Assembly: GCA_907163375.1 (NCBI GenBank)
Contig: CAJQUW010003421.1
Span: forward strand, 62,001-126,000
Direction: 5' to 3'
Origin: Prostheceraeus crozeri
Taxonomy: Eukaryota > Platyhelminthes > Polycladida > Euryleptidae
DNA length: 64,000 nt
In this document: one piece after another, positions 21,010 through 31,290 of the stretch
How positions within the stretch are numbered: position 1 is the first letter of the stretch
Layout: every line of letters starts with the position of its first letter
Program-made: the position numbers and the translations under genes
The notes under the pieces: generated by a model
Database searches by the model: none
The model's input: only the letters and a program-made list of their open reading frames with translations
What the model was told of the DNA's origin: nothing

Positions 21010-23420
21010 CCTTTTTTCGTTCTAATTAAAACAGTTTGCGTTCTAATTGAAACACTTTGCATTCAATTTAAACAGTTTGCATTCAATTTGAAACAGTTTG
21101 CATACAATTTAAAACAGTTTGCATCTAATTTAAAACAGTTTGCATTCAATTTAAACGACTTTTTTAAAATTATCTTTTACTTATTCTATTCATGTTTTAT
21201 ATGTCTTTAATATAATTTAGGTATGTGATATATTATTTCATGTATTTCACATATGTATTATATCATTTTTATGTGATATATTAGGTGTACAATCAAATCC
21301 TACTTCTGAAGCATCAAGTTTTGCCCAAACAGATAATCTAATACTCTGAAATACACTTTGTTATTTATAGTCTCTGTGTAATGAATTCAGCTTCATAAGT
21401 TTTTTGTCATATCAAAACAAAATAAATTCCACTTGCATTTTTATTCAATGTTAGTGTAAGAAGACAAGTTATTTAGATATTGTACCTTAAATCTTGCATT
21501 CGCATCACATCACCATAGAAAGAATATACATGATTAGGCCTATAATAACCCTCACACTGAACAGACTGATTGCTCTCGTTAAGGGCTAGCTGCATAGTTT
21601 CTTCAATTATGCGAAGACGGTGCTCTGTCTGAGTCATGGCAGAAATCATTGACGTTATGATCACATATCTGCAAGATATCTATGCCCACCGTTTCTATGG
21701 CAATATGCATTCTGATATCCTGCTTTTGAGTGTATGTCGAATTGGCAAACTTCATAATTGACAGTGAACGTTTGACTGACGCTTCGTATTTTTGTCTTCA
21801 ATATGCATTATTCAGATGATACCGTATCCGACATCTCCAATGGTGCTCGTGCTCCTGGAGTTCGCCCAAGGTCATTGCGCGGAAGCTACAATACGTGTGA
21901 CCCTGCATCCAAGAAAAGAATACTCGAGTGTGCCGAGGCACATGGCGATTTTAAGGCTGTCGCACTGGCGAATGGTGTAAAGATTCAAACTGCCCGTCGA
22001 TGGGTGAGAATGGCTGAAGAAGAAATTGAAGAAAAACCGCGTGGTGGGGCATATAACAAAAAGGTGACCAGTAAGCATGTCGAGCACATGATAACAATGT
22101 TAGAGACGAATCCTCAGGTGACTTTGGAAGAAATATAGAGCTCCCTTCAACATCAATTTAACCTTCAAGTGAATATATCCACGATTCACAGACACTTAAA
22201 GGATCAACTCTACACCGTAAAGAAAGTCTCGTTCGTGCCATCGACTGCAAATACTGAAGAAAACAAAGAGCGAAGGGCATCTTTTGTGCAGAAGATCATG
22301 GAGCTGACTGGGTCTCAAAAGGAAATATTTTACCAGGATGAGACTAATGTGAATCTATTTTGTCGTCGATCTTACGGTCGCGCAAGACGAGGAGAACTTT
22401 GTTGTGTGATTGTACCCAGTTCCCGTGGTCCTAACGTTCATTGTTGGAACCTGCTCAGCAAGCGAGGTATTGTATATTCACGCATTTGCCGCGGATCAAT
22501 AAAGCGTGATCGATATCACGAAATCATGTCTTGTGCACTCGACGAACTGTTATTGTCCCGCGATTGTCTTCAAAATGTTGTAATAGTCGTTGACAATGCG
22601 CCATCACATTCGGGCATCGAAGACATTGTTCAGACGAAAGAACAGTATGCTGGCCTTACAATTCTGCGGATGTCGCCGTATTCTGCTCCCCTCAACCCCT
22701 TAGAGTATTTATGGTCGTCCATGAAAAGCAGAATCAAGAACGTTATGTCAAGAAGAATCTTAGACGTTCTCAACACGTCAATGATTTCTGCCATGACTCA
22801 AACAAAGCACCGTCTTCGCATAATTGAAGAAACTATGCAGCTAGCCCTTAACGAGAGCAATCAGTCTGTTCAGTGTGAGGGTTATTATAGGCCTAATCAT
22901 GTATATTCTTTCTATGGTGATGTGATGCGAATGCAAGATTTAAGGTACAATATCTAAATAACTTGACTTCTTACACTAACATTGAATAAAAATGCAAGTG
23001 GAATTTATTTTGTTTTGATATGACAAATAACTTATGAAGCTGAATTCATTACACAAAGACTATAAATAACAAAGTGTATTTCAGAGTATTAGATTATCTG
23101 CTTGGGCAAAACTTGATGCTTCAGAAGTAGGATTTGATTGTACACCTAATATATCACATAAAAATGATATAATACGTATATAAAATACATGAAATAATAT
23201 ATCACATACCTAAATTATGTTAAAGACATATAAAACATGAATAGAATAAGTAAAAGATAATTTTAAAAAAGTCGTTTAAATTGAATGCAAACTGTTTTAA
23301 ATTAGATGCAAACTGTTTTAAATTGTATGCAAACTGTTTCAAATTGAATGCAAACTGTTTAAATTGAATGCAAAGTGTTTCAATTAGAACGCAAACTGTT
23401 TAAATTAGAACGAAAAAAGG
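21010..23420 (+). mobile_element. IS630/Tc1-type transposon with 646-bp TIRs
   Basis: 21010-21655 and 22775-23420 are inverted copies of equal length (646 bases each) with only scattered differences, around an 1119-base centre. The outer ends read CCTTTTTTCGTTCTAATT and its complement. Each TIR holds about seven tandem units of AAACAGTTTGCATTCAATTT type near its outer end and, at its inner end, the last 60 or so codons of the transposase, so the gene's 3' end is duplicated in reverse in the left TIR. The target duplication could not be fixed. Confidence 0.9.
21803..22957 (+). pseudogene. DDE transposase (IS630/Tc1/mariner superfamily, DD36E spacing)
   Basis: About 384 codons. N-terminal HTH region (KKRILECAEAHGDFKAVALA, TARRWVRMAEEE), second helix set (EHMITMLETNPQVTLEEI), then the catalytic domain: FYQDETNVNLF (first Asp), VVIVVDNAPSHS (second Asp) and SPYSAPLNPLEYLWSSMKS (Glu). 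Thirty-six residues separate the second Asp from the Glu, a DD36E spacing. One in-frame TAG at 22136-22138, between the HTH part and the core, is the only break I see; the reading frame is otherwise continuous. The codon upstream at 21803 is the first Met with a sensible N-terminus. It would cut and paste the surrounding element; the copy is probably inactive but recent. Confidence 0.85.
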
Positions 23421-23757
23421 AGTGTTACCCTCAGCAAAATGATAGCAATGATCGCTGGCCCCAGACAAGAGATTGTCGGCAGACTCAACAGCACCTGGGG
23501 CCTATTTCATAAAACTTTTATCAGCTATCAGTTGTCAGTTGACAGTTATCAGTTGTAAGTTATCAACTGATAGAATGTCAATTTCATAAACGAGTGATAG
23601 AAGTAACAGATAGCTGATAAAATGCTTGTCTGTTGCACGTCATTTGACCTATATTTGTGTCTGATTATGCAGCATCGTCGCTATGCAACCTTTGTCTGAT
23701 TGGCGATACAACAGACTTTTATAAGAAGTGCTTGGTCAAGAAAATTATTGTTGATGA

Positions 23758-24330
23758 ATGATATTGAACGTCATGTTATCCGCGGAACAGAAACTATTGC
23801 TTCTTAAAAAAATCCTGAGTCGCAACAACATATTATTCGGCAGCTACGATGACTTCGTTGAAGGAAAAAGGAAGAAGAAATTGGCTTGGGAGGAAATAAA
23901 ATCTGTTATGGAATCGAATGGCATCAAGAAAGAAAGTGAAGTTTGGAGAGACGTGGTGTGGAGGAATATTCGTGGATCAACCATGAAAAAGGTTGATAAC
24001 CGTCGACAAACCGGCAGCGATGGGGGTGTCGACAAGAAGTTGTCTGAAGCAGACGAAATGGTGCTTGCCATTATTGGTAGGGAGAGCCCAATCATGCAAG
24101 GTCTCCGAGTCACAGAGACTGAGGTTGTGGAACTTCAAGCGACCACCAGTGACAACGTTGTCTCCGCTGGACAGATCACGAAGTGTGTAGCAAAGAGAAA
24201 AACCGGAAAGAGAGCAGTTGAAGTGGAGAAAGATGAATTGTTATTGGAGCACTTGAGGCTAAAGAACAAGAAATTACGGCTCGAAATAAAGATCTTAAAG
24301 AGACAAGTGTCGGACTCCGATAGTGACTGA
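23758..24330 (+). CDS. Harbinger Myb/SANT-like accessory protein
   Basis: 190 codons, open. The N-terminal half has an SANT/Myb-like helical domain (LLLLKKILSRNNILFGSYDD, KKLAWEEIKSVMESNGI, EVWRDVVWRNIRGSTMKKV, with Trp at the usual spacing). The C-terminus is a Lys/Glu/Leu-rich coiled coil (ELLLEHLRLKNKKLRLEIK) ending in an acidic tail. In Harbinger elements a Myb-like protein partners the transposase, carries it to the nucleus and binds the subterminal repeats. MILNV could be skipped, as a second Met lies six codons in. An AATAAA-like site follows at about 24366. Confidence 0.75.
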   Translation: MILNVMLSAEQKLLLLKKILSRNNILFGSYDDFVEGKRKKKLAWEEIKSVMESNGIKKESEVWRDVVWRNIRGSTMKKVDNRRQTGSDGGVDKKLSEADEMVLAIIGRESPIMQGLRVTETEVVELQATTSDNVVSAGQITKCVAKRKTGKRAVEVEKDELLLEHLRLKNKKLRLEIKILKRQVSDSDSD

Positions 24331-25104
24331 TCATTTGGAATTTTCATTTTCATTTTCATTGTTATAATAAATAATTTGTTATCAAATAGAGTGTTTTTGA
24401 CATGCTTCATCGAAATTGTCTTAGGAAATATAATTTGAGAAATTGTGCATTATAATGCTTCATAACAAAATTAGGAAACAAGAGTAGACCTACCTACTCG
24501 CAAGCATGAATTCTCCAACCTCCATCCGCACAACCCATTCAAGTTAGCAGTTATGAAGGCAGTTAAAAATTTTAATCGTTTGTTATATCTCTGAAACCTC
24601 ATAAGAATAATACAAATGAATTTCAGAATGAAAGTTATCTGGTACGAAATGCTGATTGTTATATCAGTGAAACCCCGTGCTATATCTGAGTTCTTGAATA
24701 AATACTTAATGAATTGAAAATCCAATTGGTTCAATTGTTGATGAATACTTTGTCATAATTCGTAATTATTTCAGGAGAATTCTCCTCGAAGCTCTCTCGT
24801 TTGAGTTTGTGTTTATTACGCAGACATTTTCATACAGCGTCGCAGAAAGAGGCACTAATTATGCTAGTATGCAAGCAGTTTAGCGCACCCCATCCAATAT
24901 TTATCATGTAATCCTATATTGAACCTTTTTTGTATTTTATTTGTATTAAAATTTTGCTCAAATACATGGACATCTTTTTGTGTTTTCCGTAAATTGCACA
25001 GTGCTAAACATAACTCTAAAAACCATCTCTTAATCGATGAACAAAGCAACTTGAATTCCAGTAATATACAGTATATTATATTGTTTTAAGGTCAAACGCT
25101 CAAG

Positions 25105-25767
25105 TCATGGTTGTCTGAAATTATCAACAAGTTGTCTTCTCCTCCCAGTTCTCTCTTGAAACTCGAGTCCACTCGAAAGCCATGTTTCAGCCGATGTTGA
25201 TGTCTGCTCTGAGATGGCATCCGTAGGATCCATTGAATCGCCTTTTGCGATACAGAAATTGTGTGTGAGAAGAGTGATTTCCTTGGCGATCCACAAACTG
25301 ATCCTCATGAAACGTCGGTCTTTCAATGTCGATCAGAGTTCCATCAACAACTCCACAGACTGAAGGCATGCCTGCAACTTCATAGAAGTCCTGTCTGACT
25401 TTATTACAGTCCGACGAGAATCGAACATATTCTTGGAACATATTGTCGTTTATAGCGGACGTGACTCTCTGAACGCAGCGACAAATTGTCGACTCTGACG
25501 GTCCGTGTGCATCCCTTAACACATGATAAAAGCTGTTGGTCGCAAAAATCGAATGCAGCTTAAGATTTGTTCCTTTGGGGAAAGAGCATGGTTCCTTTCT
25601 GTCTCATGCTTGAGGAGAGGACCGATAACTTCCTCTAATGCTTCGTAAGTACTCTCTTGTATTCTGAAACGCTGATGAAAGTCAAAGTCAGTGTCAAAAT
25701 GCTCTCTGTTCAAAAATATTCTCGGCCTGCGGTTTTTAAACTCCCCAATAATATCAAGCAAATTCAT
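25105..25767 (-). pseudogene. Harbinger DDE transposase, truncated
   Basis: Starts with MNLLDIIGEFKNRRPRIFLN, then FRIQESTYEALEEVIGPLL and SPKEQILSCIRFL. After a frame change near 25520 it continues HGPSESTICRCVQRVTSAI and MPSVCGVVDGTLIDIERP, which carries the first catalytic Asp. Shortly after QGNHSSHTQFLY the conserved second Asp and the Glu region are absent, and a second frame change leads to a C-terminal EFQERTGRRRQLVDNF. It therefore lacks most of the catalytic core and cannot be functional; the element would depend on another copy. Confidence 0.8.
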
Positions 25768-26129
25768 TTTATCATGCGTCTGTGACTGACGAAATTCTAC
25801 TCGCTTTTATCAGTGAAATTTAACAGTTGTCAGTCGATTCAATGTTTATGAAATTGACATTTTCATCAATTGATAGAAGATTAACACAACAGTCATGTGA
25901 TTTATCAGTACCGTTTCTTGATCTCACCTACTTTCGCAGGGAATTCTATTTTAGCGTTCCGTCAGTGATTGTTTATGAAAGAGAGATCTATCAGTTCGGT
26001 TTTATCAGAATGATATCAACGATTTTGTCAGTTCATAGATATTGAACTGCCTCCGTTGTTTTATGAAATAGGTTACTGATTTATCAGTTGATTTTATCAG
26101 TTATCAGTGTTTTATGAAATAGGCCCCTG

Positions 26130-26369
26130 TTGACAAACGATAGCATTATTCACACAGTCTTGTCAGATGCCAGCTGCCGCTGCTATGAACCTTGTCCGAT
26201 AAATGGATCGAAAAGATTTCGCAGTCAAGTCAAACCACAGAATGTCACGCTCAGTCGCCTCACACGCTGAATAATCAATATTGATTGATCAATGAGGTTT
26301 TTAATCCAGGGATTAGTTAACCAGGATTCCGGGATTCGCTAACATCTGTTTTTAGGCAATTAAGCTGTA
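26130..26369. repeat. Outer piece of the left palindrome arm
   Basis: Matches 57312-57549 in reverse at about 97% by eye. It lies between the Harbinger and the Polinton, both of which inserted into this arm. It ends with GCTGTA (26364-26369), the Polinton target. Confidence 0.9.
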
Positions 26370-27152
26370 AGTAGTAAGCAAAACTCCACCACTGGACCGC
26401 GCAGGATGGCCGCCATCGAAAAATAGTCGCTGACGTCCCCCCCTCTGGAACGACAGAGTGTCGTGGGGGTCTTGGGCGACCGCCAGGTTGTCTTGAGGCT
26501 ATAGTGTGTGTTGTTTTTCGTGCAATCTGATGACTGTTGGGTTGTAAAATGGGATGTTTCGAGTGGAAGCAGTGCTCGGATGTGAAAACGGAGGCCAGAT
26601 TTGGATTCAGCGTGAAATTCTGCATCTGTATGGTGAGTTTCAAGTCAATCGGAGAGAAAAAATTTTCAACATTTTTCGAAAAAACGACAGAGTTAGAATT
26701 TTGGACGTTTTGGGCTGTAGCGCCAAAACGAGGCATCGGATGGGAAAACGGAGGCCAGATTCGGATTCAGCGTGAAATTCTGCATCTGTATGGTGAATTT
26801 GAAAGCAATCGGAGAGAAAAAATTTTCGCTGACGTCCCCCCCCTCGGGAGAGCTAGCTTCGATCTTGGCTTCCAGTGGACGGATTTTGTCGTGCAATAGC
26901 TTGTTTGAAAGCTAAGAGTGAGACAAATTCACTGAAAGAAACGGCTTGTTCATATCTGTCTTCGTTTAGATGTGAGACGCCATTTAAGATTTTGGGAGAT
27001 TGGCGAAAAACGACAGAGTTAGAATTTTGGACGTTTTGGGCTCTGGCGTCAAAACGAAGCATCGGATTGGAAAACGGATTTCAGATTTGGAATCAGCGTG
27101 AAATTCTGCATCTGTATGGTGAGTTTCAAGTCAATCGGAGAGAAAAAATTTT
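26370..27152 (+). repeat. Polinton left terminal inverted repeat
   Basis: Inverted match to 48308-49093. Long open frames through this repeat (for example 26537-27714) appear because the unit has few stops and are not genes. Confidence 0.93.
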
Positions 27153-27714
27153 CGCTGACGTGCACCCCTACGCCAAACTTCCAATTTTGTTTCTAGTGGA
27201 TGGATTTTGTCGTGCAATAGCTCGTTTGAAAGCTAAGAGTGAGACAAATTCACTGAAAGAAACGGCTTGTTCATATCTGTCTTCGTTTAGATGTGAGACG
27301 CCATTTAAGATTTTGGGAGATTGGCGAAAAACGACAGAGTTAGAATTTTGGACGTTTTGGGCTGTAGCGCCAAAACGAGGCATCGGATGGGAAAACGGAG
27401 GCCAGATTCGGATTCAGCGTGAAATTCTGCATCTGTATGGTGAATTTGAAAGCAATCGGAGAGAAAAAATTTTCGCTGACGTCTACCCCTACGCCAAACT
27501 TCCAATTTTGTTTCTAGTGGATGGATTTTGTCGTGCAATAGCTCGTTTGAAAGCTAAGAGTGAGACAAATTCACTGAAAGAAACGGCTTGTTCATATCTG
27601 TCTTCGTTTAGATGTGAGACGCCATTTGAGATTTTGGGAGATTGGCGAAAAACGACAGAGTTAGAATTTCCCAAGAAACAGCTCCAGCGGGCGAATGAAG
27701 GCTCGGATTGGTAA
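26874..27714. repeat. About 320-bp tandem repeats at the Polinton left end
   Basis: Units starting AGTGGA-GGATTTTGTCGTGC recur at 26874, 27195 and 27515 (spacing 321 and 320). The right end has a single unit, so the array has expanded or contracted at one end only. Confidence 0.88.
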
Positions 27715-27789
27715 ACGGAGGCCAGATTTGGAATCAGCTTGATGTTATTGTCCAATGAGGATCATCATCCAATGACAATCAAGCATTTC

Positions 27790-27800
27790 TATATAAATAG
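27790..27800 (+). promoter_or_regulatory. TATA-box-like promoter of the left-most Polinton gene
   Basis: TATATAAATAG, a full TATA consensus, lies about 100 bases before the first ATG (27894) and just inside the terminal repeat region. A start site about 30 bases downstream would leave a 5' leader of about 65 bases. Confidence 0.55.
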
Positions 27801-27893
27801 CGAGCCTTCCACAGTGAGAATCATTCCATCATTGAATCACACGAGTGACGGACGCACATTTTCTCTCTCTCTCTATTCTATTATCCAACTAAA

Positions 27894-28668
27894 ATGGTAA
27901 GTCGCTACTTTCCTCCCTCTCCTCCCTTGAACGTAAACTTAATACAATCTTTTTCATTTTCAGGCATCTACTCCATCTGCTGCACTAGTAGGACAAAATG
28001 GCGGTCAAACGTTACAAGGTTCGCTACGATCAGATCATCTACAACTGAGGCCAGTGGAAGAAACAACCAAGGTACATAATCCTACACCGCTATAGCGTAA
28101 ATTTAAACAAGTCTTGCGTTATGACGATCATGGCGTAGTACTCCAAACGGGAATGCTCCCTTCCACGGATGTCAAGATAATGCACAATCAGTATGGGGAC
28201 TACATACTGATTCCCTTGAGTCCGTACATTCGCCGCCAACTTGATATGATTGAGGAGTACGTGACATTAAATATGGACATTCCTACTACTCTTGCTCAAG
28301 AGTGGAAGGCGAGAGATGACAAGGATACTCCCTATAGAAAGATTTGGGATGGTAATCACATTTGCCTACCATTATCACATTGGTGTACTTACTATAAGAA
28401 GGAGGGAGATCATTCAGTACCCATCAGATGTGATGAGCTCGGAGAAGGTACTTGGGATATCCTTTTCAAAGTGAATGGGCTATATTATGGTCGGCACAAG
28501 GATAATAAAATAGCCTCTCTCTCCATGCATATGGAATCCATCCTATATATTCTAAAACCACCCAATGTGGACGACATAATTGATCAAATCCTTAACAGCA
28601 GTGGTACGAAGCGCAAGTCGGAGAAGAATGCTGCCTCAAAACGCAAATCAAAGAAGGAGAATTACTAG
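27894..28668 (+). pseudogene. Polinton accessory protein of unknown function (broken)
   Basis: The body (28114-28668) encodes a basic-tailed protein with MRYDDHGVVLQTGMLPSTDV, YGDYILIPLSPYIRRQLDM and WDGNHICLPLSHWCTYYKK, ending in a Lys/Arg-rich tail that looks like a nuclear localisation signal. An ATG followed at once by GTAAGT, and TTTTCAG at about 27956-27962, suggest a short first exon and small intron. No family is recognised. It is the first gene after the left terminal repeat, behind a TATA box, which is a position typical of early or regulatory genes; that is inference. Confidence 0.5.
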
Positions 28669-28702
28669 TCCTTTCCTAACTCTACCCTATGACAATTCGC
28701 TT

Positions 28703-28828
28703 ATGTGCTTTGAGTGTCGTAGATGTGGTCTTATTAGATACATTTTACTTCTTCGTTGCCATCATATCATTTGTGTATTTTGTCGTGAAAAGCATCGATG
28801 TAATTCTTCATTTTGTAATATGTTATAG
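28703..28828 (+). CDS. Small Cys-rich RING-like peptide
   Basis: 41 codons: MCFECRRCGLIRYILLLRCH, then HIICVFCREKHRC. The C-x2-C, C-H-x3-C-x2-C order resembles a minimal RING or zinc ribbon. It may be the C-terminal exon of the preceding gene in another frame, or a remnant. It shares its style with the Cys-rich protein at 29903-30232. Confidence 0.3.
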   Translation: MCFECRRCGLIRYILLLRCHHIICVFCREKHRCNSSFCNML

Positions 28829-28856
28829 AACGTTTCCTTAGATGTGTAAATTTCCG

Positions 28857-29411
28857 TTTTAGGCTTCTATCATCATTTTTATGGATTGTGAGGGTGAACC
28901 TGTACAGGAGCTCAGTGCTATTGCTATGAACAATTGGACATATCAGATTGTTAGTGTCTATCATCAACATGCCAACTGCGATCCCAATGTTGATCAATGG
29001 GCGAGAAAACACATTCATGGACTTAATCTGAAATATTTGCAAGACTATGGCTTTTCTTGTGAGAGTGCTCTTCTTATTGACTTTAAACGATGGTTAGCTG
29101 CTTTCAATGTTATACGCATCTTTTGTAATAATCCTGGTAAGGAGAGGAAAGTATTTCCCAATCTAATCATTGATGACATTTTGCTCCCACCTTGGGATAG
29201 TAGAGTGAATCAACATTATCATGAAGTCACGAAACGTTTTAAGGATTTGTGTGTTCCTATTTTGTCTGTTCGTTGTAGTAGCTACGTTCATAACCAATGC
29301 TTCTTTCCTCCTTACCTCAACACTGCTAAAGTCCTGTATGGTCATCATTGCTCGCTGTATGATAGTTACCACCTGTATCTATTTTATCTCTTTCAAACCA
29401 TTGATTTATAA
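28857..29411 (+). CDS. DEDDh exonuclease-like Polinton protein
   Basis: The open stretch begins after a TTCCGTTTTAG acceptor-like site and reads ASIIIFMDCEGEPVQELSAI: an Asp-x-Glu on a hydrophobic strand, as in ExoI of DEDDh 3'-5' exonucleases. Then come QWARKHIHGLN (the HG-L block often following in this fold), FKRWLAAFNVIRIFCNNPGK, and near the end HHCSLYDSYHLYLFYL, matching the H-x4-D ExoIII box. About 177 residues from the first Met (28881), a normal size for a stand-alone domain. The middle Asp of the fold is uncertain. A role in processing DNA ends or proofreading beside polymerase B is conceivable; this is inference. Confidence 0.5.
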
Positions 29412-29495
29412 TGCATGCTTGTTACTATTATTCAATAAATGTTACTATGAGAAGAGTTGTTTTCATGCAATGGATGGGTTAGATAAAGGGCGATC

Positions 29496-29906
29496 ATGTC
29501 TTTCTCAAACGACTGCGGAACATTACATTTTCATAGGCAAAGTTTAAAAGGAGCTGTTCAAGATTATGTGATAAGTTTTCATAAAGATGAGACCGACATC
29601 GAAGCAGTGGTCGATGATGCTAGCACTCTATTTCTAGAGTTAATGAATACATTCTCTGATAGCATTATCATGGCGCGATTAGTTGCGAAAACTAAGTTTA
29701 GTCATTTTGGAAAGGAAGAGGTGGAAAGTCGCTCTTTCCATTTTGCTTCTTATTCAATGGAAGTGGTAGATCACCCCGAAGAATTTTTTAAAAGACATAT
29801 GATAAAAATTGCTGAACGTCTTAACGCATTTAACCATCATGGTAGCAGTCTAGTGATTGAAGCGATTTCAGATATTCACATTCAACTTTCCATAAAGAAA
29901 AATTGA
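29496..29906 (+). CDS. Polinton protein with domain like the region before polymerase B
   Basis: 136 codons, open: LHFHRQSLKGAVQDYVISF, DASTLFLELMNTF, KFSHFGKEEVESRSFHFAS and RLNAFNHHGSSLVIEAISDI. From memory, a F-x-x-x-L-x-x-F-x-x-x-GS-x-x-x-x-x-x-I block is common in front of polymerase B in animal Polintons, where it is fused; here it is free-standing. No catalytic motif is visible. Its stop overlaps the start of the next gene by four bases. Confidence 0.5.
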   Translation: MSFSNDCGTLHFHRQSLKGAVQDYVISFHKDETDIEAVVDDASTLFLELMNTFSDSIIMARLVAKTKFSHFGKEEVESRSFHFASYSMEVVDHPEEFFKRHMIKIAERLNAFNHHGSSLVIEAISDIHIQLSIKKN

Positions 29907-30232
29907 AAATGCAGTGGTACTTGATTGTAGCACAACTGGTTTTCGAGCTGTGTCTGCTCACTCTCGAAGTATATTCCTTCTGCACATGCGTCTATTATTT
30001 AGAAAAGGCTAGCAAATTCATATCTTCAAGAAGACTTGCTATAGACATCAGTAACGGTGAAACTATGTGTTGTGATGTATGTAAGCGAAAGGATGGAAAT
30101 GAAAAGCGCATCTTCAAGAGATGTAAGCATGCTTCTTGTCAACGCTGCTTCATACGTAATTGCATTCAACTTTGCAAATGTAACCACTGTGATATTGCTC
30201 ATTTCGAGTGTCACTTATGCCGCAATAGTTAG
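29903..30232 (+). CDS. Membrane-anchored RING-like Cys-rich protein
   Basis: 109 codons: a hydrophobic N-terminal segment (about residues 5-32, WYLIVAQLVFELCLLTLEVY) and a C-terminal Cys/His cluster (CCDVCKRKDGN, FKRCKHASCQRCFIRNCIQ, CKCNHCDIAHFECHLC). The spacing C-x2-C, C-x-H-x2-C-x2-C, C-x2-C is close to a RING finger, so an E3 ubiquitin-ligase-like role is possible. The start overlaps the previous stop (ATGA-type coupling). The family within Polintons is not known to me. Confidence 0.5.
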   Translation: MKMQWYLIVAQLVFELCLLTLEVYSFCTCVYYLEKASKFISSRRLAIDISNGETMCCDVCKRKDGNEKRIFKRCKHASCQRCFIRNCIQLCKCNHCDIAHFECHLCRNS

Positions 30233-30299
30233 TACCTATGCAAATGTGGTAAATATAGGTTTTAGCAAAGACTAACACGGAAAATGGCTAACACGGAAA

Positions 30300-30641
30300 A
30301 TGACGAAACGTAAAAGTCAAAAGTTTTCTTCAGCCATTCAAGCTCTCCGACGAATGAAAGCAAATCAGCGATACAATGCTATACGACATGCTAACGATAA
30401 ATTCATTTGTGAAATTATTTCTCATGTGAGGAAGTTGAGGACGAAGAAATTAGCGCCAAAACAACGAAAGTTACTTAAGCGATATGCCACAAAATTGCGT
30501 TTCATCTCCAATCCTAAAGTCACCCTTCAAAGAAAGAGGAAAACTCTAACACAAAAGGGTGGTTTCCTTTCAGCAATACGTCCAATGTTAGCTCCTGTCG
30601 TGGGTAACCTATTGGGTAATATCTTTGGCTCTAAGCGTTAA
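30300..30641 (+). CDS. Basic virion-core-like protein with GG motif
   Basis: 113 codons, very rich in Lys/Arg, ending QKGGFLSAIRPMLAPVVGNLLGN and a short tail. The pattern of a basic N-terminus, then GG followed by an amphipathic Leu/Ala/Gly helix, is like adenovirus-type core or membrane-lytic peptides that are cut by the virion protease after GG. The end overlaps the packaging ATPase start by 17 bases. Confidence 0.5.
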   Translation: MTKRKSQKFSSAIQALRRMKANQRYNAIRHANDKFICEIISHVRKLRTKKLAPKQRKLLKRYATKLRFISNPKVTLQRKRKTLTQKGGFLSAIRPMLAPVVGNLLGNIFGSKR

Positions 30642-31290
30642 TTATGCAAATGTTGAATCTCAAAGTATTAAAATGGATTTCAGACTTCAATGCGATAAAG
30701 TTCTGACTGTATCAGGTCCATCTCATGCAGGTAAAACTGTTTTCACGCTGAATTTATTGGATAAAAGAAGGGAGTTGTTTAAGGAACCTATCAATCGAGT
30801 GATTTGGTGTTATGGTATTTATCAACCGTCGCTGTTTCAGGAATTGCAAAGTCGCAACTTTATTCGACATGAAGGAATTATTGCAGTGGATAAACTTCAG
30901 TCTAATGATGTTGTTGTATTGGATGATTTATTAAAAGAAAGTAAGAATTCTAAAGATGTTACAGATATGTTCACTCGCGCAGCACATCATAAAAGGTGCT
31001 TTATCATCTATATCACACAAAATTTGTTTCCTGATGGAAAAGAAGCTCGTACACGAAACCTGAATACACACTATTATGCTATTTTCAGGAATCCGCGAGA
31101 CAAAAGTTAATTTGAAATTTTAGCTCTACAAGTTGCACCCAGAGAATCAAAAGCCTTAATTGAAATTTTTCAAGCAGCTACTGAAAAACCATACGGTTAC
31201 TTATTCATTGACTTTACACAAGAGTGTCCGGAAGAATTTAGATTTCGAAGTGATATTTTGAAAACTCCCATGATTATCTACAAACTATGA
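30625..31290 (+). pseudogene. Packaging ATPase (FtsK/HerA type), broken
   Basis: Walker A GPSHAGKT at about 30718 and Walker B VVVLDDLL at about 30911, followed by an arginine-containing ITQNLFP block, as in Polinton and adenovirus-group genome-packaging ATPases (family length about 220 residues). It would drive DNA into capsids. The coding region extends to just before the next gene, but the copy looks broken. Confidence 0.8.

Larger units (their letters stand above)
23498..26126. mobile_element. PIF/Harbinger transposon, 2.63 kb
   Basis: The ends GGGCCTATTTCATAAAAC and the exact complement are flanked by CTG on both sides (23495-23497 and 26127-26129), a 3-bp duplication as expected for the superfamily. 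The insertion is proved by an uninterrupted homologous site in the opposite palindrome arm (CTG complement at 57550-57552). Subterminal zones are packed with TTATCAG/CTGATAA motifs, probably transposase or Myb-partner binding sites. It holds the two genes typical of Harbinger, facing each other. Confidence 0.93.

Noticed and set aside
20980-21210. CRISPR-like regular array of about 20-bp units
   Set aside because: Units are directly adjacent without unique spacers, are mirrored in the opposite TIR, and the DNA is eukaryotic; it is a TIR-internal tandem repeat.
21473-21664. 63-codon minus-strand frame identical to a transposase end
   Set aside because: It is the inverted copy of the transposase C-terminus contained in the left TIR, not a separate gene.
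26537-27714. Long plus-strand frames of up to 279 codons with repeated KAKSETNSLKETACSYLSSF
   Set aside because: They lie in the Polinton terminal repeat and its 320-bp tandem units; matching frames appear in the other end in reverse. No protein-like conservation beyond the DNA repeat.
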